Source of the DNA: Lachnospiraceae bacterium
GTDB lineage: Bacteria; Bacillota; Clostridia; Lachnospirales; Lachnospiraceae
Direction of reading: 5' to 3'
DNA: 64,000 nucleotides
NCBI GenBank assembly: GCA_021772075.1
Contig: JAETNQ010000012.1
Coordinates: forward strand, 1-64,000
Shown: in pieces, positions 8,754 through 17,735 of the stretch
Layout: each line of letters starts with the position of its first letter
How positions within the stretch are numbered: position 1 is the first letter of the stretch
Notes under the pieces: model-generated
Databases searched by the model: none
What the model saw: only the letters and a program-made list of their open reading frames with translations
Told to the model about the DNA's origin: nothing
Made by a program: the position numbers and the translations under genes

Positions 8754-9072
8754 AAATGAATCCTCCCTCGAACACCGCGCTTATTTTTGCGGAATACTTT
8801 TTCCATTCGCTCTTATATAATGCAAGCTGTATCCTTCCCTTTTCCGTCACCTTATAATACCGCCTGTTCCTTCCGGCGCATTCCACATCGTATGCCTCGA
8901 GGCATTCATCTTTTTGAAGCCTGCGCAAAACCGGATATAAAGTAGATTCGGATATTTCAATCGCCTGCCTGACTTCCTGGGTTATCTTATATCCATAAGT
9001 CCCTTCTCTGTCCCGGGCAACTACCGATAAAACGATCGCGTCCAACAGCGCCGCCCCCGTATTGAATACCAT
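8746..9072 (-). CDS. PadR family transcriptional regulator
   Basis: Protein of 108 aa with the PadR winged helix: AIVLSVVARDREGTYGYKITQEV, the recognition segment ISESTLYPVLRRLQKDECL, and the wing YYKVTEKGRIQL. First gene of the minus-strand cluster. The 22-bp inverted repeat at 9141-9199 lies about 70 nt upstream and is the obvious candidate operator, implying autoregulation of the whole cluster. PadR proteins of this context respond to envelope stress or small molecules; the inducer is unknown. Confidence 0.93.
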   Translation of the reverse strand: MVFNTGAALLDAIVLSVVARDREGTYGYKITQEVRQAIEISESTLYPVLRRLQKDECLEAYDVECAGRNRRYYKVTEKGRIQLALYKSEWKKYSAKISAVFEGGFIYE

Positions 9073-9140
9073 ATACCTTGCTCCTTTCCTGCTCTTTGCG
9101 ATTATAAATCCATTGCTCTTCTTCCCTCTTTCATATTTTA

Positions 9141-9199
9141 TAATATTATATGCTGTATAGTATCTTTTCTATTTACATACTATACAGCATATAATATTA
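9141..9199 (-). promoter_or_regulatory. Perfect 22-bp inverted repeat upstream of padR (candidate operator)
   Basis: Positions 9141-9162 and 9178-9199 are exact inverted copies separated by 15 nt. Each arm contains TGCTGTATAGTA or its complement. PadR proteins bind AT-rich palindromic sites in their own promoters, so two divergently placed copies before the padR gene fit an autoregulatory operator. As RNA it would also be a very stable hairpin, but it has no clean U-run on either strand. Confidence 0.7.
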
Positions 9200-9303
9200 G
9201 TCTGTCAATAGGAAAACAGAAAAAAATGCAAAAACTTTTCCGGGGCTTTTCATTTTTCATGTATGAAAAAGCATCTCATATACGCATTTTTCTATCTTTT
9301 CTT

Positions 9304-9420
9304 TTAATATACCGAGCAAATGGTAATCTCTGAGCAGCTTCCCCATCGCTGTGCTTTCTCCCCCGGCAGGACCAGGGCGTCAAAATCCCGATAAGCATCC
9401 TTTTCCTGCCGGATCTCCAT
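9304..9420 (-). pseudogene. Possible decayed DJ-1/PfpI family fragment
   Basis: A 38-codon frame from 9420 reads EKDAYRDFDALVLPGEKAQR, resembling the DYDALVLPGG strand of DJ-1/PfpI proteins. In the next frame the same DNA continues MGKLLRDYHLLGILKEK, like the helix that normally follows. Neither frame is long enough to be a gene, so this may be a relic of a class I glutamine-amidotransferase-like gene. Nothing else is seen in 9200-9640, a gap of about 440 nt between divergent genes. Confidence 0.3.
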
Positions 9421-9640
9421 GCATTCCACGCTTTTCTTATTTTCGCGGTCATAACCCGCCTTTCCTCACTATTATATTCATATCTGTACACATGAAAAGG
9501 TAGAATTTTAGTTTTAATAACCATGCCACTTTATATTTCTCTGTTGTATTTTTTCTTCGGTTCGGGTAAAATATTGGTAAGACACTCAATAGAAATCTCT
9601 GTCTGAGGCCATATCCGCAGACTTAAGAAGGGAGAAAAGT

Positions 9641-9940
9641 ATGCAAAAGAAATATGAAAGAGCTTCTTTAATTGTAACAGCAGAACAATATGAGCTGGAT
9701 AAAGGGCTGGAAGACGGCTTTGAATTATATACCAAAGTCATTACCAACGGCTGGATCAGCGCTGACGGCCTGTTCAAATGCACCCGGCCGGACGGCTCCG
9801 TCGTATGCCCGTTTATCCAGAACCGGCGCGGCGTTATCTTTATCCGCGAAGGCGACTATATTATTACGGAAAACGACCATGAACGCCATGTCTGCGGCGC
9901 AGATAAATTTTTCAAACGTTTTACTCCTGTAGAGGACTAG
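9641..9940 (+). CDS. Conserved small protein of unknown function (99 aa)
   Basis: Starts at an ATG with AAGGGAG ribosome site. Compact alpha/beta sequence MQKKYERASLIVTAEQYE ... GVIFIREGDYIITENDHERH followed by CGADKFFKRF. The GDYI-x4-GERHVC-like segment recurs in small proteins from phages and Lachnospiraceae genomes, but no function is known to me. Stand-alone gene, upstream of cutC with an 77-nt gap, possibly co-transcribed. Confidence 0.65.
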   Translation: MQKKYERASLIVTAEQYELDKGLEDGFELYTKVITNGWISADGLFKCTRPDGSVVCPFIQNRRGVIFIREGDYIITENDHERHVCGADKFFKRFTPVED

Positions 9941-10017
9941 CCGGTTCAGGCATCTGCCAGGCAGGCGAGTCAAGGTCGGGCAAAGAAACAAATGAAAGAA
10001 AGGGCATAATTGTTCAA

Positions 10018-10797
10018 ATGGAAAATTCTACGGAAAACAAAGGCCGAAACGGCGGAAAATACATTTTAGAATGCTGTGTGGACAGCGTGGAATCGGCGCT
10101 TCAGGCCGAAAAAGGCGGGGCGGACCGGCTGGAGCTTTGTTCCAATCTGGTCATAGGCGGCACTACGCCTACCCTCGCGCTGTTCCAACAAATACGGGAA
10201 CATACAAATATCCCTGTCCACGTTCTGCTCCGTCCCCGTTTCGGCGATTTTCTGTATACGGATCAGGAACTTTGCATAATCGCCAAAGAAATCGATATGT
10301 TCCGCGAAGCGGGGGCTGAGGGCATCGTGATCGGCTGTCTGAAGCCTGACGGCAATCTGGATCTCGAAGCGATGCGTTCTTTGATAGACCATAGCGGTCA
10401 AATGAAAATTACCTTGCACCGTGCTTTTGACATGTGTGTCAATCCTTTTCATACCTTGGAACTTGCGAAATCTTTGGGCATTCATGCGATTCTCACTTCC
10501 GGCTGCCAGCCCTCCTGCCTGGAAGGCATTGACTTAATCAGGCAACTGGATGAAAAAGCGGAAGGTCAGCTTGCTATCATGGCAGGAGCCGGAATCCAGG
10601 AAAACAGCGCAAAGATCCTGAAAGAACAAACAAAGATCACCTCATTCCATATGTCCGGCAAAAAGATCCGGGAAAGCGGAATGCAATTCCGCAATCCCAA
10701 TATTGCCATGGGGCTGCCCGGTATGGGGGAATATGAAATATGGGAAACTTCTGCCGATGCCGTCGCCGCCGTCAGAAGGATTCTCTCCGATTATTGA
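10018..10797 (+). CDS. cutC: Copper homeostasis protein CutC
   Basis: Protein of 259 aa, a full-length CutC TIM barrel. Recognisable blocks: LECCVDSVESALQAEKGGAD, RLELCSNLVIGGTTPT, VHVLLRPRFGDFLYT, ITLHRAFDMC and LTSGCQPS near residue 160. CutC was named for copper tolerance in E. coli; its direct biochemical activity is still debated. Convergent with the amylase-family gene. The 67-nt interval between the two holds a direct repeat (TTGCTGCAAAAT twice) but no convincing terminator. Confidence 0.93.
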   Translation: MENSTENKGRNGGKYILECCVDSVESALQAEKGGADRLELCSNLVIGGTTPTLALFQQIREHTNIPVHVLLRPRFGDFLYTDQELCIIAKEIDMFREAGAEGIVIGCLKPDGNLDLEAMRSLIDHSGQMKITLHRAFDMCVNPFHTLELAKSLGIHAILTSGCQPSCLEGIDLIRQLDEKAEGQLAIMAGAGIQENSAKILKEQTKITSFHMSGKKIRESGMQFRNPNIAMGLPGMGEYEIWETSADAVAAVRRILSDY

Positions 10798-10864
10798 CCA
10801 AGGCAAGGACGCCCACCGGCAGAATCTTGCTGCAAAATTTTTGCTGCAAAATCCCATATCCGCT

Positions 10865-12175
10865 TTATTTTTCCATCTTCCAGAAATAAGCGCTGTAAGG
10901 CGGAAGTTCGCTGCCGCCCCCGAAATCATGTGATTCTCCGCTGATCAGGTCTACCGCAGTGCCGCATCCCGCATCAAAATGGGCCGTGTAGCTTTCCCCA
11001 TCCGCATTGACAGCCACCAACACCCGCTCACGGTCTGTCTTTCTTTCAAAAATGCACTGCTTGTTCGTCAAAACGACGGAACGGAACGCGCCGTAGTTCA
11101 ATGCCTCCGAATTTTTCTTCGCCTCTGCCAGCTTTGAAATGAATTCCGACAGTCCGTTAAAAACCGGTTCCGCGAAGCATGCCCGCAGCGCCGGGTCGCC
11201 CTCGCTCTTATTCGCCTTTGCCCCCCATTCGCTTCCATAATATACGCACGGAATCCCCGGCATGCCGAAACAGATCGCATAGATCAGCGGCAAATGCTTC
11301 TCGTTCGTCAATATGCTGGCAATCCGCGACACATCGTGGTTGTCCACAAAGGAAAGAAGATGTTTGCCCTTATACAAAGTCCAGTTTTCCGGCCCGAACT
11401 GCCGCATGAGGGAATGATTGATCTCAAACATGTTCATGCTGTTAAAACTGGAATAAAGCCCTTTGTAACATTCATAATTCGTAGCGGAGTGCAGCATGCC
11501 GTCATTCATCATCTGATTGTAATCCCCATGAAGCATCTCGCCCACCAGGAAAAACTCCTCCTTCTTTCCATCCGTGAAGCTCCGTAACCGGCGCACGAAA
11601 TCATGATCCAGGCAATACGCCACATCCAGACGGAGCCCGTCAATATCAAACTCTTCGATCCAGGAAGCCACGCTGTCGAAAATATGCCTGATCACTTCTT
11701 CATTCCTGAGATTCAGCTTCACCAGATCATAATTGCCCTCCCATCCTTCATACCAGAGGCCGTCGTTATAGTTGGAATTTCCTCCCAGATTAATATGGAA
11801 CCAGTTCAGATAAGGGGAATGCTCCCTGTTTTTCAACACATCCTGGAACTGGGCAAACCCTCTCCCCACATGGTTGAAAACGCCGTCCAGCACGACGCGT
11901 ATTCCATTTTCATGCAGTTTCCCGCATACCTCTTTAAAATCCTCGTTCGTCCCAAGCCTGCTGTCGATCTTCCTGTAATCCCTCGTATTATACCCATGAG
12001 TATCCGATTCAAATACAGGCGAAAAATAAACCGCGTTTATCCCCAGCTTCTTCATATGGGGGATCCAATCCAACACTTTCAGTATTCTCGGTTCCACCAC
12101 GCCGTCATTTTCAAAAGGCGCTCCGCAGAAACCCAGCGGATAGATCTGATAAAAAACGCTTTCATATGCCCACAT
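10865..12175 (-). CDS. Alpha-amylase family (GH13) glycosyl hydrolase
   Basis: Protein of 436 aa, a compact GH13 barrel. Conserved regions in order: I GVFNHVG, II DGLRLDVAY (catalytic nucleophile Asp), III EMLHGDYN (acid/base Glu in LVGEM), and IV FVDNHDV (transition-state Asp). The C-terminal beta domain is short. No signal peptide, so it is cytoplasmic; it probably trims maltodextrins or cyclodextrins (maltodextrin glucosidase or neopullulanase-like). AGGAGGAAC precedes the ATG. Stand-alone gene, no sugar transporter nearby. Exact substrate specificity cannot be read from sequence. Confidence 0.9.
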   Translation of the reverse strand: MWAYESVFYQIYPLGFCGAPFENDGVVEPRILKVLDWIPHMKKLGINAVYFSPVFESDTHGYNTRDYRKIDSRLGTNEDFKEVCGKLHENGIRVVLDGVFNHVGRGFAQFQDVLKNREHSPYLNWFHINLGGNSNYNDGLWYEGWEGNYDLVKLNLRNEEVIRHIFDSVASWIEEFDIDGLRLDVAYCLDHDFVRRLRSFTDGKKEEFFLVGEMLHGDYNQMMNDGMLHSATNYECYKGLYSSFNSMNMFEINHSLMRQFGPENWTLYKGKHLLSFVDNHDVSRIASILTNEKHLPLIYAICFGMPGIPCVYYGSEWGAKANKSEGDPALRACFAEPVFNGLSEFISKLAEAKKNSEALNYGAFRSVVLTNKQCIFERKTDRERVLVAVNADGESYTAHFDAGCGTAVDLISGESHDFGGGSELPPYSAYFWKMEK

Positions 12176-12435
12176 ATTATTGTTCCTCCTAATCCCAATA
12201 TACCATTGCCGAATTCTCGGCTTTTTTCATTTTACCACAGAATCCCCTGTTTTTATATAAAAATATTTTTCCCCTTGCGACCGACCCTCTCCAGCCGGAT
12301 AGTTTGACTCTATCAGTATTTTGCAATATTTGAAAGAAATAACTTGCAAAAAAGAAATTCCATATTTCTCTTTCTATTTTTCTTTTCTTCGACCTTTTTC
12401 AAAAAGAAATCCCCAAAATCCACATAGTTATCCAC

Positions 12436-12455
12436 ATATGACATTTGTGTCATAT
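12436..12455. repeat. 8-bp inverted repeat in the 12176-12502 intergenic region
   Basis: ATATGACA and TGTCATAT are exact inverted copies with a TTTG spacer, lying between the 3' end of the DUF4143 ATPase gene and the 5' end of the amylase-family gene. Could be an operator for the amylase promoter or a hairpin at the ATPase 3' end. The rest of this 327-nt gap is AT-rich and shows no other structure I can support. Confidence 0.4.
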
Positions 12456-12502
12456 TACATGACTCGCAAATCATTTTTAACAAATTATGACGTCACCAAG
12501 AT

Positions 12503-13798
12503 TCATTTTTCAAGCATTTGCGGATTAAGCAGAAAGTCATAAATGTCCACGGTCAAGATACCATATTCATCATAATACGGCTGAACAATATCCTTGGTAA
12601 TAACAATTTTCTTAAAAGAATCATCAATCTTTCTGAATGGTCTGATTTCCTGCGTTCGTTTTTCTTCATCAGGCAAAGAATATGCCGACTGAATATAATA
12701 TCTGGAAGAACCAAGGTTGCACACAAAATCGACTTCGAGCTGTTTTCGGATCACTTTACCATCTTTGTCTTTCCCGGCAATAGGAACAACGCCAACATCC
12801 ACACTGTAACCGCGCATACTCAGTTCATTGTAAATCACATTCTCCATGGAATAGGTCTGTTCGAACTGACGGAAGTTGATTCTGGCATTGCGAAGTCCAA
12901 GATCGGAAAAATAATATTTCCTGGGAGTTTCAATATATGCTTTTCCTTTGATATCATATCGCTGTACCGATTCAATTAAGAAAGAGTCCTCAAAATAATC
13001 CAGATATTTCTTGATGGTATTGGAGGTAATTTTGGATTTTTTTACGGTTTTAAAAGTGTTTTTCAGCTTCTCCGGATTGGTCAGCGAGCCAATCGCAGAG
13101 GATAGAATATTCAGGAGATCTTCCAGCTCCCCAACATTCTTGATACGGTTTCGCTTGAAAATATCCTGAATATAAATCTCACTAAACAGATTTTGCAATA
13201 CCGCAGCTTTATCGTTGGCATTCTCGCGGAGTACTACCAGTGGAATACCACCGTAAAGCATATATTCGGACAATCCCATATATTTGTCCCCCTTATAAAC
13301 AGACATAAATTCCGCAAAACTAAGGGGATACATGTGGACTTCATCTCCACGTCCGGCGAACTCAGTAACAATATCTTTGGATAAAAATTTTGCATTGCTT
13401 CCGGTTACAAATACATCCATATGATCTTTACGCAGATAACCATTCAATACAGATTCAAAACAATCCATCAACTGAACCTCATCCAACAGCAGATAATACA
13501 TTCCATCAGCAGTAACTTTGGAACGGATAAATGCCATAAACTTCTCCGGGTCAACACCACGCTTTTCTTTTTCAATCTGAATAAGACTTTCCCCGATTAA
13601 ATACAAGTCATCTGCAGAGTCAAAAGCAAAGCGGATAATATGCCCAGCATCAACTCCAGACTCTAACAAATGATGATAGAAAATATTATTCAACAGATAC
13701 GACTTCCCGCACCTACGAATGCCGGTAATCACCTTGATCAGTCCGTTATTTTTCCTTTTGATCAACTTATCTAAATAAAAATCTCTGCGAATCTCCAT
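12503..13798 (-). CDS. AAA-type ATPase with DUF4143 C-terminal domain
   Basis: Protein of 431 aa. N-terminal AAA domain with Walker A GIRRCGKSYLL (about residues 25-35), Walker B YYLLLDEVQLMD and sensor VTGSNAKFLS. DUF4143 domain from about 200, with PRKYYFSDLGLRN and the endonuclease-fold-like EVDFVCNL; ends VDIYDFLLNPQ. Start at 13798 follows AAGGAGG by 7 nt; the frame also opens at a TTG 6 nt earlier. These ATPases are very common in anaerobes, of unclear role, possibly defence or toxin-antitoxin related. A decayed relative is present at 33918-34124. Confidence 0.9.
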   Translation of the reverse strand: MEIRRDFYLDKLIKRKNNGLIKVITGIRRCGKSYLLNNIFYHHLLESGVDAGHIIRFAFDSADDLYLIGESLIQIEKEKRGVDPEKFMAFIRSKVTADGMYYLLLDEVQLMDCFESVLNGYLRKDHMDVFVTGSNAKFLSKDIVTEFAGRGDEVHMYPLSFAEFMSVYKGDKYMGLSEYMLYGGIPLVVLRENANDKAAVLQNLFSEIYIQDIFKRNRIKNVGELEDLLNILSSAIGSLTNPEKLKNTFKTVKKSKITSNTIKKYLDYFEDSFLIESVQRYDIKGKAYIETPRKYYFSDLGLRNARINFRQFEQTYSMENVIYNELSMRGYSVDVGVVPIAGKDKDGKVIRKQLEVDFVCNLGSSRYYIQSAYSLPDEEKRTQEIRPFRKIDDSFKKIVITKDIVQPYYDEYGILTVDIYDFLLNPQMLEK

Positions 13799-14009
13799 TT
13801 TCAAGCCTCCTTGCGAAAGATTTTTGCAGTTTCATATATTTTTCTTTTCTATTTTATCATTTTTGCACTTGCTATTCAACATATGCAGCCAATCTCTGTA
13901 AGAGGATAAGCTTTCCTATCCTATTTACTTTTTCACATGCATATGGTATCTTTCAAAATAGACAAACATCAAAAGAAATACCTTAAGTATACAACAGGAG
14001 AAAGAAAGA

Positions 14010-14876
14010 ATGTTAAAAATAGGTTCGCATGTTGGGATGAAAGGAAAAGAAATGATGCTCGGCTCGGCAAAGGAAGCCTGTTCCTATGGAGCCAATACTT
14101 ATATGATTTTTACAGGAGCGCCGCAAAATACCAAGCGCAGGCCTATATCGGATTTGAAGATTGAAGCCGCCCTGGAATTTATGGAAGAACATGATATTAC
14201 GGAACCCATTATCCACGCTCCATACATTATCAATCTGGGCAACACGATAAATGAAGAAACATTCCGCCTGGCAGTGGAATTCCTTGCCATGGATATCGAA
14301 CGCACCGCCGCTATGGGATGCCATACACTGGTTCTCCACCCCGGCTCCCACGTAGGCGCCGGAGCCGATGCGGGCATACGCCGGATCGCCCAGGGGCTCA
14401 ACGAGATCCTTTCTGCCGATACGCCCTGCTATATCGCACTGGAAACCATGGCTGGAAAAGGATCTGAAATCGGCAGGAGCTTTGAGGAACTGGCGGCTAT
14501 TTTTGACAAAGTAACCTATAACGACAAGCTCCGCGTCTGTCTGGACACCTGTCATATGCACGATAGTGGATACGATATCATCCACGATTTTGACCGCGTC
14601 ATCGGCAAACTGGATAAGCTCATCGGCAAGGAACAAGTAGCGGCTATCCACATCAACGACAGCAAAAATCCCTGCGGGTCCAGGAAGGACAGGCATGCCA
14701 ACATCGGCATGGGCCACATCGGTTTCGATGCCCTGTATGCGATCGTACACCATCCCGCCTTCCCCGAAATACCAAGAATATTAGAAACGCCCTACCGCCC
14801 CTCCGAAAGCGATCCTTCCAAACTGGTTCCTCCTTATAAGGACGAAATCGCATGGTTAAGAAACGGCAGGATCTGA
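14010..14876 (+). CDS. nfo: Deoxyribonuclease IV (AP endonuclease Nfo)
   Basis: Protein of 288 aa, full-length endonuclease IV barrel. Zinc-ligand motifs: [64 protein letters not shown] with [12 protein letters not shown], and ILETPYR. Cleaves 5' of abasic sites and processes 3'-blocked ends in base-excision repair. AGGAG site 9 nt before the ATG. Faces the nuclease-helicase gene convergently with only 28 nt between the stops, so the two may share a terminator. Confidence 0.97.
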   Translation: MLKIGSHVGMKGKEMMLGSAKEACSYGANTYMIFTGAPQNTKRRPISDLKIEAALEFMEEHDITEPIIHAPYIINLGNTINEETFRLAVEFLAMDIERTAAMGCHTLVLHPGSHVGAGADAGIRRIAQGLNEILSADTPCYIALETMAGKGSEIGRSFEELAAIFDKVTYNDKLRVCLDTCHMHDSGYDIIHDFDRVIGKLDKLIGKEQVAAIHINDSKNPCGSRKDRHANIGMGHIGFDALYAIVHHPAFPEIPRILETPYRPSESDPSKLVPPYKDEIAWLRNGRI

Positions 14877-14904
14877 TGCCGCCTTCCGCGTATCTTTTCC
14901 TTTT

Positions 14905-17421
14905 TCACAGCCATTCATCCCAAAAGCGCTCCACCCTCTTAGCCACCCGGCCTGCGGTAACAATTTCAAAGCTTTCCCATTCCCTGGGAAACATCCGTTG
15001 ATAAGAAGCGTTTAAAAAGCGCTCGTCCAGGAGGGCGATGATCCCCACATCTTCATCCGTACGGATCACCCTTCCTGCCGCCTGCAGCACCTTATTCATC
15101 CCGGGATAACGATACGCGTAATCAAAACCATGATTACCCGCCCCGTCAAAATATTTTTTTAATATTTCCCGCTCATTGCATACCTGTGGCAGCCCTGTTC
15201 CTACGATAATGGCTCCGATCAGTTCGTCTCTTTTCAGATCGATCCCCTCGCTGAAGATCCCTCCCAGAACGCAGAAACCGAGAAGGCTCTTCTCCTCTTT
15301 TTCTGAATCCCGGTTTCCTTCCTTCCGCAATTCCGCCGAAGCTTTCCCCTCGCCAGCGGCAAACCGCCGCAAAAACTCCTCTCTGGCCTCCTCATCCATA
15401 TGATCCTCCTGGACGATACAGTCGATCTTCTGCCCTTTGGCAAAATATTCTATAAAAATATTATAAATTTTTTGCAAAAAAGCATGGGACGGAAAAAATA
15501 TCATATAATTCCCATGACGGTTTTTCACGATTTCGTAAATATATCTTGCAATATTATAATACTCTTCTTCCGTCCTGCGGCTGTATTTGCTCGTGACATC
15601 GCTTCCGATCAAAAGCTTTTTGCGCCCGGGATCGAATACCGACCTGGCATATACCTCATAATCCCCTGCTTCCGCCCCAAGCAGCGCCTTATAATATTCT
15701 ATGGGGAGCAAAGTGGCGGAAAAAAGAATCGTACTCCTTCCCTTTCCCATGCACTCCCGCAAGTTCAAGGAAGGATTAACACAAAAAAGCTTTGCGATAA
15801 AGCGCCCGTCCTCTCCAAGTTCGGAATATACCACATAATTCTCATCCACCCTCTCATACATATCCAGAAAGTGCATGACTTCAAAGTAAAAATCCAGCAC
15901 TTCGCCGCGCACCTCTTTACCATGCACCATGCCTTCGGGATCTTCTTCCAAATAAGTCTCCATGGCGGAATGGAGCCGGCGCAGCGCTGTCACAAAAGGC
16001 TCAATAAATTCTTCGATCCGATAAACTTCACATTCCCTTTTCATAGCCAGAAGCTCTTTATTGCATTTTTCAAGCCTTCCTTCCATCCGGCTATCCAGTC
16101 CTTTAACCCTCCGCTTCAATTTTAAAAAATCTTCTTTGCACAAAACCGCGCTGTACATATCCCGCCCCCGCTCCACCAGATTATGCGCTTCATCGATCAA
16201 AAAGATATATTCTCCTTTGATCCCCTCGGAAAAAAAACGTTTCAAATACACATGCGGGTCAAATACATAATTATAATCGCAGATCATTCCGTCAGAAAAC
16301 AAGCTCATATCCAGCCCCATCTCAAAAGGGCAGACCCTGTGATTTCGCGCATAGCCTTCTATCGCTTCCCTGGTGAAATTATCCAAATGGGTCAATAAGT
16401 CGTAAATCGCATCGTTAATTCTGTCATAATGCCCCTTAGCATAAGGACAGTATTCCGGGTTGCATTCCGTCTCTTCCATAAAACATATTTTGTCCTTTGC
16501 GGTCAACGTCACCGTCTTAAACTTCAGCCCGTTTTTCCGCAAAACCTGAAATGCATGATCCGCTACCGTACGCGTAATTGTTTTCGCCGTCAGATAAAAA
16601 ATCCTTTCCCCCTTTTCTTCCCCGATAGCCTTTACCGCCGGGAAAACGGCGGATATCGTTTTCCCGGCTCCCGTGGGAGCTTCCACAAATAACTTTTTTT
16701 TATGGTAAATCGTCTGATATACATAAGTCACCAGGCTCTTCTGCCCTTCCCGGTAATCGAAAGGAAAGGGCAGTTTTTTTATCGATTCCTGCCTCTCCTT
16801 CTTCCACTGGAATTGAAAGTCCGCCCACTTCCGGTATTGCCCCATCACATCCTCAAACCATTCCTCCAATTCGCGGAATGTATAGTCATAGTGGAAATAT
16901 TTTATTTCCTCCGTATCCATATTGCAATAAGTCATCCTCACCCTGATTCCGTCCAGTTTTTCCTGCCTTGCATATATATAAGCATAACATTTCGCTTGGG
17001 CGAGATGAACCGGCGAAGGTTTTTTCAACTTTTTAAGATCGAGATAAGTCCCTTTGATTTCATCTATTGTTACTGCATTCCCTGATGCTGCCTCCCCCGA
17101 TACTGCATGCTTCGGTTCCGCATCCTCCTTGGTTCCCTGCGCCAGTGCCGCAGCGCTTCCTCCGGTCAGGCTGTCATTGATAATGCCATCTGCCCTTCCT
17201 TCTACGATCACCGTATACTGCTCGGTCTCGTACCGGTATTTTAAAGCAACCTCCGCACGATAATCCGCCCCCATCCTTTTCTGGATCATCCGATGGATTC
17301 TTCCGCCCTCCAGCATGGCGTTCTCCGGCGAAGAAACCCTTCTGTTGTCAATATTTCCAGACCGTAATATAAATTCCACCAGATTGCGCACCGAAGTACG
17401 AATCTCCGTCTTATTCGCCAT
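14905..17421 (-). CDS. Nuclease-helicase: RecB-like PD-(D/E)XK domain fused to XPD/DinG-family helicase
   Basis: Protein of 838 aa. N-terminal region (about 1-190) carries RecB-type nuclease motifs: VEGRADGI, DEIKGTYLDL (Asp/Glu-x-Lys) and HLAQAKCYAYIYA. Helicase part from about 215: Walker A EAPTGAGKTIS, Cys cluster KICFMEETECNPEYCPYAKG plus HRVCPFE (XPD-type 4Fe-4S), DEAH box LIDEAHNLVERG, and motif VI near the C-terminus (QAAGRVIRTDEDVG). Motif V has GGIFSEGIDL. An Ala/Gly/Ser-rich insert sits inside the nuclease domain (about 90-125). Probably acts in DNA repair or replication-fork processing; single-gene transcription unit. Confidence 0.9.
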   Translation of the reverse strand: MANKTEIRTSVRNLVEFILRSGNIDNRRVSSPENAMLEGGRIHRMIQKRMGADYRAEVALKYRYETEQYTVIVEGRADGIINDSLTGGSAAALAQGTKEDAEPKHAVSGEAASGNAVTIDEIKGTYLDLKKLKKPSPVHLAQAKCYAYIYARQEKLDGIRVRMTYCNMDTEEIKYFHYDYTFRELEEWFEDVMGQYRKWADFQFQWKKERQESIKKLPFPFDYREGQKSLVTYVYQTIYHKKKLFVEAPTGAGKTISAVFPAVKAIGEEKGERIFYLTAKTITRTVADHAFQVLRKNGLKFKTVTLTAKDKICFMEETECNPEYCPYAKGHYDRINDAIYDLLTHLDNFTREAIEGYARNHRVCPFEMGLDMSLFSDGMICDYNYVFDPHVYLKRFFSEGIKGEYIFLIDEAHNLVERGRDMYSAVLCKEDFLKLKRRVKGLDSRMEGRLEKCNKELLAMKRECEVYRIEEFIEPFVTALRRLHSAMETYLEEDPEGMVHGKEVRGEVLDFYFEVMHFLDMYERVDENYVVYSELGEDGRFIAKLFCVNPSLNLRECMGKGRSTILFSATLLPIEYYKALLGAEAGDYEVYARSVFDPGRKKLLIGSDVTSKYSRRTEEEYYNIARYIYEIVKNRHGNYMIFFPSHAFLQKIYNIFIEYFAKGQKIDCIVQEDHMDEEAREEFLRRFAAGEGKASAELRKEGNRDSEKEEKSLLGFCVLGGIFSEGIDLKRDELIGAIIVGTGLPQVCNEREILKKYFDGAGNHGFDYAYRYPGMNKVLQAAGRVIRTDEDVGIIALLDERFLNASYQRMFPREWESFEIVTAGRVAKRVERFWDEWL

Positions 17422-17561
17422 AGTTCACCCCATCCTGTTCCTGCCGGCCGCCGGGCCGATCCAAAATAGCAATCGGGCAGGGAAGATTCTGCCCTGCTCG
17501 CCGCGCTGGGTACCCGCCAGCGTCAGCTGGCATCTTCCTCTGGGTACCCATGTGCATAGAA

Positions 17562-17602
17562 ACTCCCCATAAGAATAGTCTACTCTATCTCTTATGGGGA
17601 GT
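17562..17602. terminator. Strong 13-bp hairpin in the 17422-17735 intergenic region
   Basis: ACTCCCCATAAGA and TCTTATGGGGAGT pair perfectly around a 15-nt loop. No U-run follows on either strand. Just upstream (17455-17550) a GC-rich stretch holds further pairs: GGGCAG/CTGCCC, GGAAGAT/ATCTTCC and two copies of TGGGTACCC. The region separates the nuclease-helicase start from the HPr-like gene. It may be a structured RNA, a terminator for the minus-strand HPr-like transcript, or a small repeat element; no gene seen in it. Confidence 0.5.
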
Positions 17603-17735
17603 CAATGATCCGAAATCTTATTTACTTGTCTGACTGCTTTCAAACTTTGGCTGTCCAGCCAATCATACCTCTGGTCGCAAAACAGGAACCTTCCCTCACG
17701 CAGCCAGCAGTGCTGTTTGTTTCCGCCGCATATCT

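Noticed and set aside
12428..12436. TTATCCACA, a DnaA-box match
   Set aside because: A single copy with no cluster, no AT unwinding region and no dnaA/dnaN neighbour; chance match.
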